Positions 9,508 through 18,138 of a stretch of DNA of 64,000 nucleotides are shown here, piece by piece. The position numbers and the translations under genes are program-made. The stretch lies in contig NZ_JALLAN010000018.1 in assembly GCF_023062595.1 (NCBI RefSeq), positions 1-64,000 of the forward strand, written 5' to 3'. Positions within the stretch are counted from its first letter, which is position 1, and every line of letters begins with the position of its first letter. The DNA is from Arthrobacter rhizosphaerae (lineage in GTDB: Bacteria; Actinomycetota; Actinomycetes; Actinomycetales; Micrococcaceae). The notes under the pieces were generated by a model. That model made no database searches. It had not been told where the DNA came from and saw nothing but the letters and a program-made list of their open reading frames with translations.

Positions 9508-9873
9508 ATGCCCGCACCCAATCTGTTCTTGATCTACGTCAGCGACGCTGAGGCTGCCACCGCCTTCTACAGCGACCTGTTCGAGATCGAGCCGAACTTC
9601 AGCAGTCCCCGCTATGTGGCGTTCGAGGTGGCGCCCGGCATCCTGTTCGCGCTGTGGACCGGCCGGAATGAGCATGCGATTCCTAGCACCCCGCGCACGT
9701 TCGAGGTTGGGCTCATGATTCCTGGCTCGGCGTCCGCAGTAGACGCCCTGTACGGGCGCTGGGTAGCCAAGGGGGTGCAGGTCGCGGAAGAGCCGCACGA
9801 CGACGTCTTCGGCCGCACGTTCGTGATCACCGATCCGGACGGCAACCTCATCCGAGTCTCCCCGGTGGACTGA
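9508..9873 (+). CDS. VOC family (glyoxalase/bleomycin-resistance fold) protein
   Basis: 121 residues forming one vicinal-oxygen-chelate unit: the first half begins NLFLIYVSDAEAATAFYSDL, the second ends TFVITDPDGNLIRVSPVD. These proteins bind a metal and act on small molecules, or sequester drugs; this sequence does not specify the substrate. SD AGGAG precedes the ATG. It is divergent from the WYL regulator with 96 bases between them, a classic regulator-target arrangement. Confidence 0.85.
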   Translation: MPAPNLFLIYVSDAEAATAFYSDLFEIEPNFSSPRYVAFEVAPGILFALWTGRNEHAIPSTPRTFEVGLMIPGSASAVDALYGRWVAKGVQVAEEPHDDVFGRTFVITDPDGNLIRVSPVD

Positions 9874-9898
9874 CCGGCCTGAAGTCGGATCAGGTTCA

Positions 9899-12226
9899 CT
9901 AACCTGCCGCAGAAGGCTCCGCGGCCAGTTCTGCGGCAGGCTCCAGCCGGACAAGGACGCCCTTGGACACCGGCGTGTGGCTTCCCTCGGCAACGCTCTC
10001 CAGCGGAACCAGCACATTGGCTTCGGGATAGTAGGCTGCCGCACACCCGCGGGCGGTGGGATAAGAGACCAGCCGGAAGTTCCGCAGCACCCGCTCCACG
10101 CCGTCGGCATAGATACCGTGGACGTCCACATACTGCCCGTCGCTCAGGCCAAGCTCGGCAAGATCCTCCGGGCTCACAAACACAACGTGCCGGCCTTTCT
10201 TGATTCCCCGGTAGCGGTCGTTGTGCCCGTAGATGGTGGTGTTGAACTGGTCGTGCGAGCGCATGCTTTGCAGGATCAGGGTCTTGTCCGGCCGCTCCAG
10301 ATACTCCAGTTCGTTGACCGTGATCATGGCCTTGCCCGTTGGGGTGTTGAACGTCCGCGAATCTCTGGGGCCGTGCGGCAGGAGGAAACCATCGCGCTGG
10401 CGGATCCGCGTGTTGTAGTCATCGAAGCCCACCACCACGTGGGAAATGTGGTCACGGATAAGGTCGTAGTTTCGTTCGTACCCAGCCCAGTCAGCCCGGA
10501 TCCGGTCACCTACTACCTTCGCGGCGAGCCTGCTGATGATGGCCACCTCGGACAGCAATTGAGGCGCAACCGGATCAACTTTGCCGTAGGAGGCGTGGAT
10601 CGCGCACACAGTGTCCTCCACGGACACGAACTGCTCGCCAGACTCCTGAAGGTCAATCTCGGTGCGTCCCAGGGTAGGCAGGATCAGCGCTTCCTTTCCG
10701 GTGACTGTGTGGGAGCGGTTGAGTTTGGTGGAGACCTGAACCGTCATTTCGGTGTTTTCCATGGCCGCTTCAGCGGCGTTCGTGTCCGAGATAGCAGCCA
10801 CCAGGTTGCCGCCGACCGCAACGAAAACCTTGATCCCGCCGTCGCGCATCCGCCGGATGGTTTCGACGGAATCCACGCCGTGCTCGCGCGGTGGCTCGAA
10901 GCTGAATTCTTCGCCCAAAGCGTCCAGGAAGGCGGGCGGCATCTGCTCCCAGACGCCCATGGTCCGGTCGCCCTGGACATTGCTGTGACCGCGGATCGGG
11001 GAGGCTCCGGCGCCTGGCTTGCCGATGTTTCCGCGCAGCAGCAGGAGGTTGATGATCTCCTTGATGGTGGCGACCGCCTTTTTCTGCTGCGTCAAACCCA
11101 TGGCCCAGGTGATGATGACTTTGTCGGCCTTCAGGTAGCGCCCGGCCAGTTCATCGATCTCTTCGCTGCGCAGGCCGGTGGCCTGGAGGACCACGTTTTC
11201 ATCCAGCGTGGCGAGGTGTTCTTTCAGCTCTTCCAGCCCCTGACAGTGCTTCTGGAGGAAATCATGATCCAGAACGGTTCCGGGATTCTTTGCTTCGGCG
11301 TCGAGCACCCGCTTGGAGACCGCCTGCAGCAACGCCATATCCCCGCCGATGCGGATCTGCACGAACTGGTCCGCGAGCTCCGTGCCCCGCCCGATGATGC
11401 CCTTCACCTTCTGGGGGTTCTTGTACCGCATGAGGCCGGCTTCAGGCAGGGGATTGATGGCGACGATCTGCGCTCCGGCTTCCTTTGCTTCCTCCAAGGC
11501 CGTCAGCATGCGCGGATGGTTGGTGCCCGGGTTTTGGCCCATCACAATGATCAGGTCCGCCTTGGCGAAGTCCGCATAGGTGATGCTGGCTTTGCCGATG
11601 CCGATGGTCTGGCCCATGGCCCACCCCGAGGACTCGTGGCACATGTTGGAGCAGTCAGGGAGGTTGTTGGTGCCATAGGCGCGGACGAACAGCTGGTACA
11701 GGAAGGCCGCCTCATTCGACGTCCGGCCGCTGGTGTAGAACGCAGCTTTATCCGGGCTGTCCAGGCCTTTCAGCTTGTCGGCGATGATGGTGAAGGCCTC
11801 GTCCCAGCTGACCGGGCGGTAGTGGTCCTCCCCCGCAGGTTTATACACAGGTTCGGTGAGGCGTCCCTGCATCCCGAGCCAGTACTCGGTCTGCCCTCGA
11901 AGTTCACTCACGCTGTGCTCGGCCCAGAACTCCGAACCGATCACCACGGGGGTGGCCTCCCAGGTGACCGCCTTGGCTCCGTTTTCGCAGAACTCGAACG
12001 TTTTGCGGTGGTCCGGATCCGGCCACGCGCAGCTCATACAGTCGAAGCCGTCTTTCTGGTTCAGCGCCAGCAGCGTCTTCCGCGACCGTTCGAGCCCCAT
12101 GTGCTCGATCGCGGGCTTCATCGAGTGGTAGACACCAGGGATGCCTGCCGCCCACTTCTTCGGGTGGTCCTTCACCTCGACGTCTTTCTCGTCGACCTCT
12201 TCCACCCGCGGGTTCTTGTCCGTCAC
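9899..12226 (-). CDS. FdhF/YdeP family molybdopterin oxidoreductase
   Basis: A 775-residue catalytic subunit of the DMSO-reductase/formate-dehydrogenase superfamily, most like the YdeP group. Near the N-terminus are cysteines at about 63, 66 and 80 (CMSCAWPDP...FEFC), consistent with a [4Fe-4S] site. Molybdopterin-binding stretches include TSGRTSNEAAFLYQLFVR, MGQNPGTNHPRM, RGNIGKPGAGASPIRGHSN and a C-terminal cofactor domain with HDQFNTTIYGHNDRYRG. The start is a GTG: the first GTG (12235) overlaps the SD AAGAGGTGG, whereas the GTG at 12226 is well spaced from it, so I use the latter. No Tat signal, so cytoplasmic. No partner subunits are adjacent. The physiological substrate is unknown; E. 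coli YdeP is linked to acid resistance. Confidence 0.9.
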   Translation of the reverse strand: MTDKNPRVEEVDEKDVEVKDHPKKWAAGIPGVYHSMKPAIEHMGLERSRKTLLALNQKDGFDCMSCAWPDPDHRKTFEFCENGAKAVTWEATPVVIGSEFWAEHSVSELRGQTEYWLGMQGRLTEPVYKPAGEDHYRPVSWDEAFTIIADKLKGLDSPDKAAFYTSGRTSNEAAFLYQLFVRAYGTNNLPDCSNMCHESSGWAMGQTIGIGKASITYADFAKADLIIVMGQNPGTNHPRMLTALEEAKEAGAQIVAINPLPEAGLMRYKNPQKVKGIIGRGTELADQFVQIRIGGDMALLQAVSKRVLDAEAKNPGTVLDHDFLQKHCQGLEELKEHLATLDENVVLQATGLRSEEIDELAGRYLKADKVIITWAMGLTQQKKAVATIKEIINLLLLRGNIGKPGAGASPIRGHSNVQGDRTMGVWEQMPPAFLDALGEEFSFEPPREHGVDSVETIRRMRDGGIKVFVAVGGNLVAAISDTNAAEAAMENTEMTVQVSTKLNRSHTVTGKEALILPTLGRTEIDLQESGEQFVSVEDTVCAIHASYGKVDPVAPQLLSEVAIISRLAAKVVGDRIRADWAGYERNYDLIRDHISHVVVGFDDYNTRIRQRDGFLLPHGPRDSRTFNTPTGKAMITVNELEYLERPDKTLILQSMRSHDQFNTTIYGHNDRYRGIKKGRHVVFVSPEDLAELGLSDGQYVDVHGIYADGVERVLRNFRLVSYPTARGCAAAYYPEANVLVPLESVAEGSHTPVSKGVLVRLEPAAELAAEPSAAG

Positions 12227-12272
12227 GCTGCCCACCTCTTGGATTACAGAACGGCAGTCAATCAGCTCAAGT

Positions 12273-13634
12273 CTAGTCCGTCGGCTCCCGCCACAGCAGT
12301 GCCACCAGGAACGCCACCGCGCCGAGCCCCAGCATCACCAGCACCATCGAACCCCAATTGGCCTGGGTGACTCCGCCGCCATAGAGGAGGCCGATAAGCA
12401 CAGTGGCGGTGATCGCGCCAAGGTACCGTGAGGTCTGGTAAATCCCCGCCGCCACTCCCCTCTCCTGCGGCCTGGTGGACACAAACATCCCCTGGCTCGA
12501 GGAAATGCTCACCATCCCGTACGGAACGCCCAAAAGCGCGGTGAGTACCAGCACCAATGGGACGGCGAGGGACCCGGTCAGCAGCCACATCGCGCCGGAC
12601 GCGAGGGTCAGGAGTACGACGCCGGCGATCAGCACCCGCCGCACGCGGAACCGCTCGATCGCGCGGACAGCGAACGGCGTCGAGACTACGGACATAGCAG
12701 CCAGCGGCAGCATCAGCAGGCCCACAATTCCGGGATCGTAGCCGCCTGCTTCCTCCAGCAGTTGAGGCAATCCGAAGAAGGCGAAGTAGTAGAGGCCGTT
12801 GAAGAGGGCGAAGCCCACGTAGACCAGCAGGAGCGGGCGGTTCCGGCCCAGCAGCCGCAGGTCCAGGAACGGCGGGGCAAACCTCAGCTCACGCCAGACA
12901 AACAGCACGGCCAGCAGCGTTCCGCCGGCCAGCAGCCACCAGCGGAAGTCCGGAAGCACGTTCAGCAGGGACATCATCACCAGCATGAGGGAGCCTACAA
13001 AAGCGAGGATTCCAGGAATATCGGAGTCGCGCAGCAGCTCGGACACTTTGCCGTGCTCCCGCTCGGTGTCCGGGGGTGCGAATTTCCAGACCAGAAACAG
13101 GGCCGCGAGGGACAACGGGACGTTGATCAGGAACAACGCCTGCCATCCCAACAGGCTCACCAGCACGCCGCCGATCACCGGCCCCACTGCCGCTGCGGAG
13201 GTGTTGGACATCTGGATTCGGCCCAGCGGCCGGGTTGACTCAACCTTCGCCAGACGGGCAATCGACCCCACCATCACGACGGCGCTCGGATAGGCCGTCG
13301 CTGTCCCGAGGGCCATGAAGGCGCGCGCCACGCAGACCAGCAGGAAGTTCGGTGAAAACGGGGCGAGCGCACAAGTCACAGCCACCAGGGCCATGCCGAA
13401 CAGGTAAAGCCTCCTCGGCCCGAACCTGTCCGCCAACCTCCCCATCACCGGCTGCCCGGCGGCGGAAGTGAGGTAGAAGACGGTGATCACCCAGGTGACC
13501 GAAGCGACGTCGAGCCCGAAGTCCGCGCGCAGCACCACCAGGGCGACGGCGATCATGGACGAGTTCAGCGGGTTCAGCGCAGTGCCGAGGCTGAGGCCGG
13601 TGACGGCGAGTCCTGTCCGGGGAGTGTTGCTCAC
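12273..13634 (-). CDS. MFS transporter, drug-exporter (DHA2-like) type
   Basis: About 453 residues, almost wholly hydrophobic, with 12-14 membrane segments. MFS motif A is present in loop 2-3 (GRLADRFGPRRLYLFG), and the first segment carries LNSSMIAVALVVL as in DHA2 proton-coupled multidrug exporters. The open frame extends to 13814, but that part is basic and non-hydrophobic and runs towards the next gene. The GTG at 13634, six bases after CAGACT, immediately precedes the first membrane segment and is my choice of start. Substrate unknown. It is the next gene upstream of the FdhF-like gene on the same strand, about 45 bases away. Confidence 0.85.
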   Translation of the reverse strand: MSNTPRTGLAVTGLSLGTALNPLNSSMIAVALVVLRADFGLDVASVTWVITVFYLTSAAGQPVMGRLADRFGPRRLYLFGMALVAVTCALAPFSPNFLLVCVARAFMALGTATAYPSAVVMVGSIARLAKVESTRPLGRIQMSNTSAAAVGPVIGGVLVSLLGWQALFLINVPLSLAALFLVWKFAPPDTEREHGKVSELLRDSDIPGILAFVGSLMLVMMSLLNVLPDFRWWLLAGGTLLAVLFVWRELRFAPPFLDLRLLGRNRPLLLVYVGFALFNGLYYFAFFGLPQLLEEAGGYDPGIVGLLMLPLAAMSVVSTPFAVRAIERFRVRRVLIAGVVLLTLASGAMWLLTGSLAVPLVLVLTALLGVPYGMVSISSSQGMFVSTRPQERGVAAGIYQTSRYLGAITATVLIGLLYGGGVTQANWGSMVLVMLGLGAVAFLVALLWREPTD

Positions 13635-13737
13635 GGCAACAGTCTGGTCCACTGCGTGGAGGCACCACGACTCTATTACGAGTGATTTGCGTCCCACCCG
13701 GACTTTTCCGGGGAGCGCACTCCAGGAAACCCAGCCG

Positions 13738-14088
13738 TCAGGACCTCGCGCCCTGTACCAGGGCAGCGTCGAGGAAATCCAAGTGGGCCGCCGTGACAGG
13801 GACCCGGCTGTCATCGTACTCCGGGTGTTTGGTCAGGAATTTCTTGATGTACGGGCAGACCGGGACAATCGTCAGGCCCTCCTGAACAGTCTGATCCAGA
13901 GCCTGTGCAGCCAGCTTCTTCGCCAGGCCCTGGCCGCCGTACTCCTCGTTGATGACTGTGTGATAGAAAATGCGCTGGCTGGGATCTGTGCCGTAGGTCC
14001 TGTAGGCGGCTCTGCCGATAACCTTGCCGTCGTCGAGCACTTCGAATCGTTCGCACTCCGGGTTGTGCCGGATGGTAATCCCTGACAT
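13738..14088 (-). CDS. Small GNAT-like N-acetyltransferase (Acetyltransf_CG/NATD1 type)
   Basis: 116 residues. Key features are FYHTVINEEYGGQGLAKKL, the acetyl-CoA loop of short GNATs, and IVPVCPYIKKFLTKHPEY, the conserved C-terminal motif of the NATD1/YidJ-like family. Members are single small domains of about 90-115 residues with poorly known substrates. Nothing in the neighbours tells its role. Confidence 0.85.
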   Translation of the reverse strand: MSGITIRHNPECERFEVLDDGKVIGRAAYRTYGTDPSQRIFYHTVINEEYGGQGLAKKLAAQALDQTVQEGLTIVPVCPYIKKFLTKHPEYDDSRVPVTAAHLDFLDAALVQGARS

Positions 14089-14343
14089 CGCAACTCCCTG
14101 GTTCTTTCTGAGGTTTACTCAGGCCATTTTGGTTTGTCCCCAGCCTAGCCGTGGCAAGGCTGTTCTATGGAGGTCTTATGGCATGCATGCGCTGATCGTT
14201 CGCCCAATAACACGCTGCGGCGTTTTCTCCCTGAATGGAATAGTGCACAGGCCCGGGCTTTGCCCGCACCTCCGCTCCCGCTACGCTGTATCTCACGGCT
14301 AAAGCAACCTGGCCGAGGATCGTTCCGCCAGGGGGCAGCCACG

Positions 14344-16014
14344 ATGACGCACCAGCCAGCCGACACCGAACTGAGCGAAACGGCCGCAGCATGCTTCGGT
14401 TGGGAAACGCTCAAGCACGGCCAACTTAGCGGCATGCGGGCGCTCGTAGCCGGCCGCGATGTCCTGGCCGTCATGCCCACCGGTTACGGAAAATCAGCCA
14501 TCTACCAGGTAGCAGCCCTGCACCTGCACAGTGAAACGCAACGCCCCGCCGTCGTGGTTTCACCTCTGATTGCGCTGCAGGAGGACCAGGTGGACGGCCT
14601 GCTCGAAGTACTGGGACCCGGCGCCGCGGTTGTGGTCAACTCCTCGCACAGTGACTCTGAGATCCAGGAGGCCTGGGAATCAGTGGAAGGCGGCGACGCC
14701 GCGTTCCTCTTCCTCGCACCGGAGCAACTCGCTAAAACCGAGACCATGGAACGGCTCGCCGCACTGAGCCCGTCGCTGTTCGTGGTGGACGAGGCCCATT
14801 GTGTCTCCTCCTGGGGTCACGATTTCCGCCCGGACTATCTGCGGCTGGGGGAAGTGCGGGCGCAATTGGGCAACCCGCCGGTCGTGGCACTCACTGCCAC
14901 TGCCTCTCCCCCGGTCCGCGACGACATCCAGCAGCGCCTCCGGATGAAGGATCCACTGGTCCTGGTGCATGGTTTCGACCGCGCCAACATCCGCCTCGAG
15001 GTGGTCCGGCATCATGAAGACAAACAGAAGCGAAACACCGCCACAGAGCAGGCCGCAGAACTCGTAGCCAGCCTGCAGGGCCCCGGGCTCATGTACGCGG
15101 CCAAACGCAAGGACACAGAGAAGTATGCCGCCACCCTTGCCCAACTCGGGGTCCGCGCAGAGGCATATCACGCTGGCCGTCCGGCAGCCGATCGTGAGCG
15201 CATCCATGACGACTTTATGGATGGCGCCCTCGACGTTGTGGCGGCCACCACCGCTTTTGGTATGGGAATCGACAAGCCCGACGTCCGTTTCGTCATCCAT
15301 GCAGACATCCCCGAGTCGTTGGACAGTTACTACCAGGAGATCGGGAGGGCGGGGCGGGACGGTGGGCCAGCCGTGGCGGTCCTGCACTATCGTGCCGAGG
15401 ACCTGGGCCTGCGCAAGTTTTTCGGTACTCACACTCCGGATGGGGAATCCCTGCTGGCTGTCCTTGAGGCTCTCCGCGCCGCCGACGGTTTCGCCACTGC
15501 GAAAGCACTGGCGGAATCAACAGGATTCGGCGCCCGGCGCGTTACGGGCTTGCTGAACCAGCTTCAAGAGACGGGCTCCGTGAAGAGCGGCAAGAAGGGC
15601 GCAAAGCTCAAAGCGAAAGCCGAACTTTCCACGGTGGTGGAGCGCGCCGTCGAACTCGCCGAAGCACGGCAGCGCGTGGACACTTCACGGATCCAGATGA
15701 TCCGCGGTTATGCCGAAACTGATGGCTGCCGGCGTCAGTTCCTGCTCGGCTACTTCGGCGAGGACCTCCCCGAGCCCTGCGGCAATTGTGATAGCTGCAC
15801 AGACGGGTCGGCGTACGACGTTGATGACACTACAAGCAACGGTGCAGGCGAACCTTTCCCGCTGCAATCCAGTGTGGTTCATAAGGAATGGGGTCCAGGC
15901 CTGGTGATGCGGCACGAGGATGACGTGATTACAGTCCTGTTCGAGCAGGAGGGCTACAAGACCCTCTCCCGCCAGGCTGTAGAGGAGAACCACCTGCTCA
16001 AGCGAGGGGTGTGA
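14344..16014 (+). CDS. recQ: ATP-dependent DNA helicase RecQ
   Basis: 556 residues from the ATG at 14344, which follows a weak SD (AGGGGGC). It is a 3'-5' superfamily 2 helicase for recombination repair. Motif I MPTGYGKS lies at about 44-51, DEAH at about 148-151 inside VVDEAHCVSSWGHDFRPDY, motif III ALTATASPP, motif VI QEIGRAGRDGGPA. The RecQ-Ct zinc site uses cysteines at about 462, 479, 482 and 485 (CGNCDSC). There is no HRDC domain. The tail, from about residue 500, ends in a short WGPGLVMRHEDDVITVLF domain found in actinobacterial RecQ proteins. The last 17 bases overlap the convergent TetR gene. Confidence 0.93.
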   Translation: MTHQPADTELSETAAACFGWETLKHGQLSGMRALVAGRDVLAVMPTGYGKSAIYQVAALHLHSETQRPAVVVSPLIALQEDQVDGLLEVLGPGAAVVVNSSHSDSEIQEAWESVEGGDAAFLFLAPEQLAKTETMERLAALSPSLFVVDEAHCVSSWGHDFRPDYLRLGEVRAQLGNPPVVALTATASPPVRDDIQQRLRMKDPLVLVHGFDRANIRLEVVRHHEDKQKRNTATEQAAELVASLQGPGLMYAAKRKDTEKYAATLAQLGVRAEAYHAGRPAADRERIHDDFMDGALDVVAATTAFGMGIDKPDVRFVIHADIPESLDSYYQEIGRAGRDGGPAVAVLHYRAEDLGLRKFFGTHTPDGESLLAVLEALRAADGFATAKALAESTGFGARRVTGLLNQLQETGSVKSGKKGAKLKAKAELSTVVERAVELAEARQRVDTSRIQMIRGYAETDGCRRQFLLGYFGEDLPEPCGNCDSCTDGSAYDVDDTTSNGAGEPFPLQSSVVHKEWGPGLVMRHEDDVITVLFEQEGYKTLSRQAVEENHLLKRGV

Positions 16015-16636
16015 GTTCTTCCAGGGTAGAGAAGCCGTGCTGCCCTGAGGGCGATGGCGATAGTGTGAGCCGGACAAAAGCCAACAGTTCATCAACGCGT
16101 TCTGTCAGGTCCTGGCGGGCGGTCAGCACATTGGACACCATCTGGACACCGGTGAAGCTGGCCACGAGATACCTTCCAAAGGCCCGCGCGTCCACCTTGC
16201 CGGAGATCTCCCCGGAGGCCTGGCCCTCAAGCGTGAGCTGTTCCATGATCTGCATCCAGTCGGTATAGGGGCTACTGATGCGTTGACCGAAGGTTGATGA
16301 CTCCAGAGTCAGCCGGATCCCTGCCCGCACCACAGGGTCAGTCTGGAGAAGGCTGGCAAAACAGGAGCACAGCGCGCAGATAGTTTCGATCGGTCCCAGG
16401 TTGCGGGAAAAGACCTCGGCAGCTGACTCTTTGGTCCGCGCATGCTGGTCGTCAATGACGGCCAAGGCAAGGAGTTCCTTGGTCTTGAAATGGAAATAGA
16501 GGGCGCCGCGGGTCACTTCCGCTGTCTCAGCAACCATTTGAAGGCTGGCAGGCCCGTATCCCGCGTCTTCAAAAACCGCGGCCGCACCCCGAATGATCGC
16601 CTTGCGGGTTTCCACAGCCCGGTCCTGAAGTGCCAC
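15998..16636 (-). CDS. TetR family transcriptional regulator (ScbR/gamma-butyrolactone-receptor-like)
   Basis: 212 residues from a GTG start with a good SD (GAGAGGAAATC). The N-terminal HTH is typical TetR: RKAIIRGAAAVFEDAGY, then VAETAEVTRGALYFHFKTKE. The ligand-binding half (TDPVVRAGIRLTLESSTFG, YTDWMQIMEQL) resembles ScbR/ArpA-type receptors that bind gamma-butyrolactone autoregulators in Streptomyces; ligand identity here is unknown. It faces recQ tail to tail and overlaps it. No obvious target gene is divergent from it. Confidence 0.88.
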   Translation of the reverse strand: MALQDRAVETRKAIIRGAAAVFEDAGYGPASLQMVAETAEVTRGALYFHFKTKELLALAVIDDQHARTKESAAEVFSRNLGPIETICALCSCFASLLQTDPVVRAGIRLTLESSTFGQRISSPYTDWMQIMEQLTLEGQASGEISGKVDARAFGRYLVASFTGVQMVSNVLTARQDLTERVDELLAFVRLTLSPSPSGQHGFSTLEELTPLA

Positions 16637-16739
16637 GCCGATTTCCTCTCCGCAGTTTGCGCTTTCCCGGTTCCCGCTGCGCAGGATCCCGGTCCGGAGG
16701 CGCAACAGACATGGTCAGTCTAGGCGCAAGTGCCATCGG

Positions 16740-17045
16740 TCAGTCGACAATCCAGAATTCCTTGAATTCCCCGGTCGCCGGCGTCACAGACTCCTCGACG
16801 TTGTCCACACGTCCCGGCGGATGGCCTGACCTGAGCCAGTTCCTGAAATTCAACACGAGCGGCTGGGGACCTTCGACGACGACGGCGACAGTACCGTCGG
16901 CGTCGTTCCTCACGGTCCCGGTGAGCGCAAGTTCGTCAGCCTTACGCTGGGTCCAATACCGGAAGCCGACGGCCTGCACCATACCTTCAACACGCGCCGT
17001 CAGCCGTACATTCTTTGCGGAGTCCTGTCCGGAAGTCTCGCCCAT
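16740..17045 (-). CDS. acyP: Acylphosphatase
   Basis: 101 residues. The enzyme hydrolyses carboxyl-phosphate bonds. Both family motifs are intact: VQAVGFRYW with the catalytic Arg29, and GTVRNDADGTV with the catalytic Asn47. A GGAGGC directly abuts the ATG, too close to act as an SD, while TACATT lies six bases upstream of the ATG, so I favour a leaderless start. The N-terminus is about ten residues longer than the family norm. Confidence 0.9.
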   Translation of the reverse strand: MGETSGQDSAKNVRLTARVEGMVQAVGFRYWTQRKADELALTGTVRNDADGTVAVVVEGPQPLVLNFRNWLRSGHPPGRVDNVEESVTPATGEFKEFWIVD

Positions 17046-17051
17046 GCCTCC

Positions 17052-17057
17052 AATGTA
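17052..17057 (-). promoter_or_regulatory. Candidate -10 box TACATT for a leaderless acyP mRNA
   Basis: TANNNT hexamer six bases before the ATG at 17045. It explains why the purine-rich GGAGGC lies directly against the start codon. Confidence 0.45.
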
Positions 17058-17076
17058 ACCGCCGCTCTCGGGCCAT

Positions 17077-17125
17077 AGAAAGAGCCCCTGTCCCGGATCC
17101 ATTCCCGGGCAGAGGCTCCTTCTCT
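17077..17125 (-). terminator. Terminator of the lipoprotein gene
   Basis: Imperfect inverted repeat of about 20 bases per arm (17077-17096 and 17104-17125) around a seven-base loop. On the minus strand it ends in GGGGCTCTTTCT, giving a U-rich tail. It separates the lipoprotein gene from acyP and lies just upstream of the acyP start. Confidence 0.55.
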
Positions 17126-17151
17126 TGACCGCACCGACCTGCTGCGCGAAC

Positions 17152-17922
17152 CTAACCGGCTGGCCGCAGCGAGGTGATCATCTTCTTGATGTCCTTGTAC
17201 TCCTGGGTTTCCATGTAGCCCTGCGGAGTGTCCACATGCGGCTCATTGCCCGGGGTGGTGTCGAAGGGATTGTAGACGCCTGAGAACATGGCAGCGTTTG
17301 GAGGCCAGGTGAAGAACTGGAAAATCGGGCAAGCGTCGGGGCCTGTCGGTTCCGGCCCTGAGGTGATCCCGTAGGCGAGCACATTCATCTTCATCGGGTC
17401 CGTCTGGGTGGCGTCCATCCGGGATTCAAAGATGAAACGAGGGGTCTGACCCGACTGTGCCAGGGCAGGCAGGGGTTCGGAATCCAACAGTGCGTAGGGC
17501 TGCCTCTCAGTACACGTCGAACCGACGGCCATGTGAGTACGGAGGGTGGCCAGCGGCTTTCCGTTGGCGTTCGTGATTTCCACGAAGACGCCACCGCTGG
17601 CAGGAGTTTCCCCGGCGGGATCCTTGATGGTCCACGCCGAGGGGTAATCAAACATCAAATCCCCGTCTGTGGTTGTGTAGCTGGTCCGACCGGCTGACGG
17701 TGTTGAGGCGGGTGTTGAGGCCGTCCCTGTGGCCGAAGCGGTGGCGGTTGGTGACGAAGTCGACGTCGGCGTTGGGCTTTCGGAGATGGTGGACGTTGCC
17801 GTGGGGGTCGGGCTGGCCGTTCCTGTTCCGGGGGCGGAAGCTGGCGCTCCACAGGCGACCAGCAGGAAGGAGAGGCATAGGGCCCCTGAAGCGGCAAGGG
17901 CGGATGGCGCGGTGCGGTGCAT
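17152..17922 (-). CDS. Secreted lipoprotein of unknown function
   Basis: 256 residues with a lipoprotein signal peptide: hydrophobic core then LLVAC, lipid-modified Cys24. A Ser/Thr/Pro/Ala linker runs to about residue 80, then a compact C-terminal domain (from TTDGDLMFDYPSAWTIKDPAG) that resembles the PsbP/LpqN-like fold of actinobacterial lipoproteins, by pattern only. It probably sits on the outer face of the membrane. It is divergent from the alpha-glucosidase gene. Function unknown. Confidence 0.75.
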   Translation of the reverse strand: MHRTAPSALAASGALCLSFLLVACGAPASAPGTGTASPTPTATSTISESPTPTSTSSPTATASATGTASTPASTPSAGRTSYTTTDGDLMFDYPSAWTIKDPAGETPASGGVFVEITNANGKPLATLRTHMAVGSTCTERQPYALLDSEPLPALAQSGQTPRFIFESRMDATQTDPMKMNVLAYGITSGPEPTGPDACPIFQFFTWPPNAAMFSGVYNPFDTTPGNEPHVDTPQGYMETQEYKDIKKMITSLRPAG

Positions 17923-18029
17923 CTGTAACTCCTGGTTTTTCGTGAGACCGCCGATAATTCATCAATTGTGGACTGCCGGAAGTCGGGCGAGAAGCATTTA
18001 TTCCAATCGATATCGAAACGTTGCCCACG

Positions 18030-18044
18030 TAACGAACGTCGTTA
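18030..18044. promoter_or_regulatory. Inverted repeat TAACGA-acg-TCGTTA, candidate operator
   Basis: Six-base perfect arms with a three-base spacer in the divergent region, about 95 bases upstream of the GH13 start and 108 upstream of the lipoprotein start. The size suits a dimeric HTH repressor. The regulator is not identifiable. Confidence 0.4.
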
Positions 18045-18138
18045 AACAGGGGGGATAGGCGAGGGAGGGTTCGTTGCCCGCCTGTGGCATCTGGTCAATA
18101 ATCGGAACCGTTGACCAAGGCTAATGAGGAGAACAGCG

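Noticed and set aside
12001..12080. Selenocysteine in the FdhF-like protein
   Set aside because: The catalytic region reads through without an in-frame TGA; cysteines, not UGA, are present at the N-terminal site.
9977..12370. Open frame of 797 codons on the + strand opposite the FdhF/YdeP gene
   Set aside because: It is a mirror of the real gene: no domain is recognisable, and the minus frame has clear molybdopterin and cysteine motifs.
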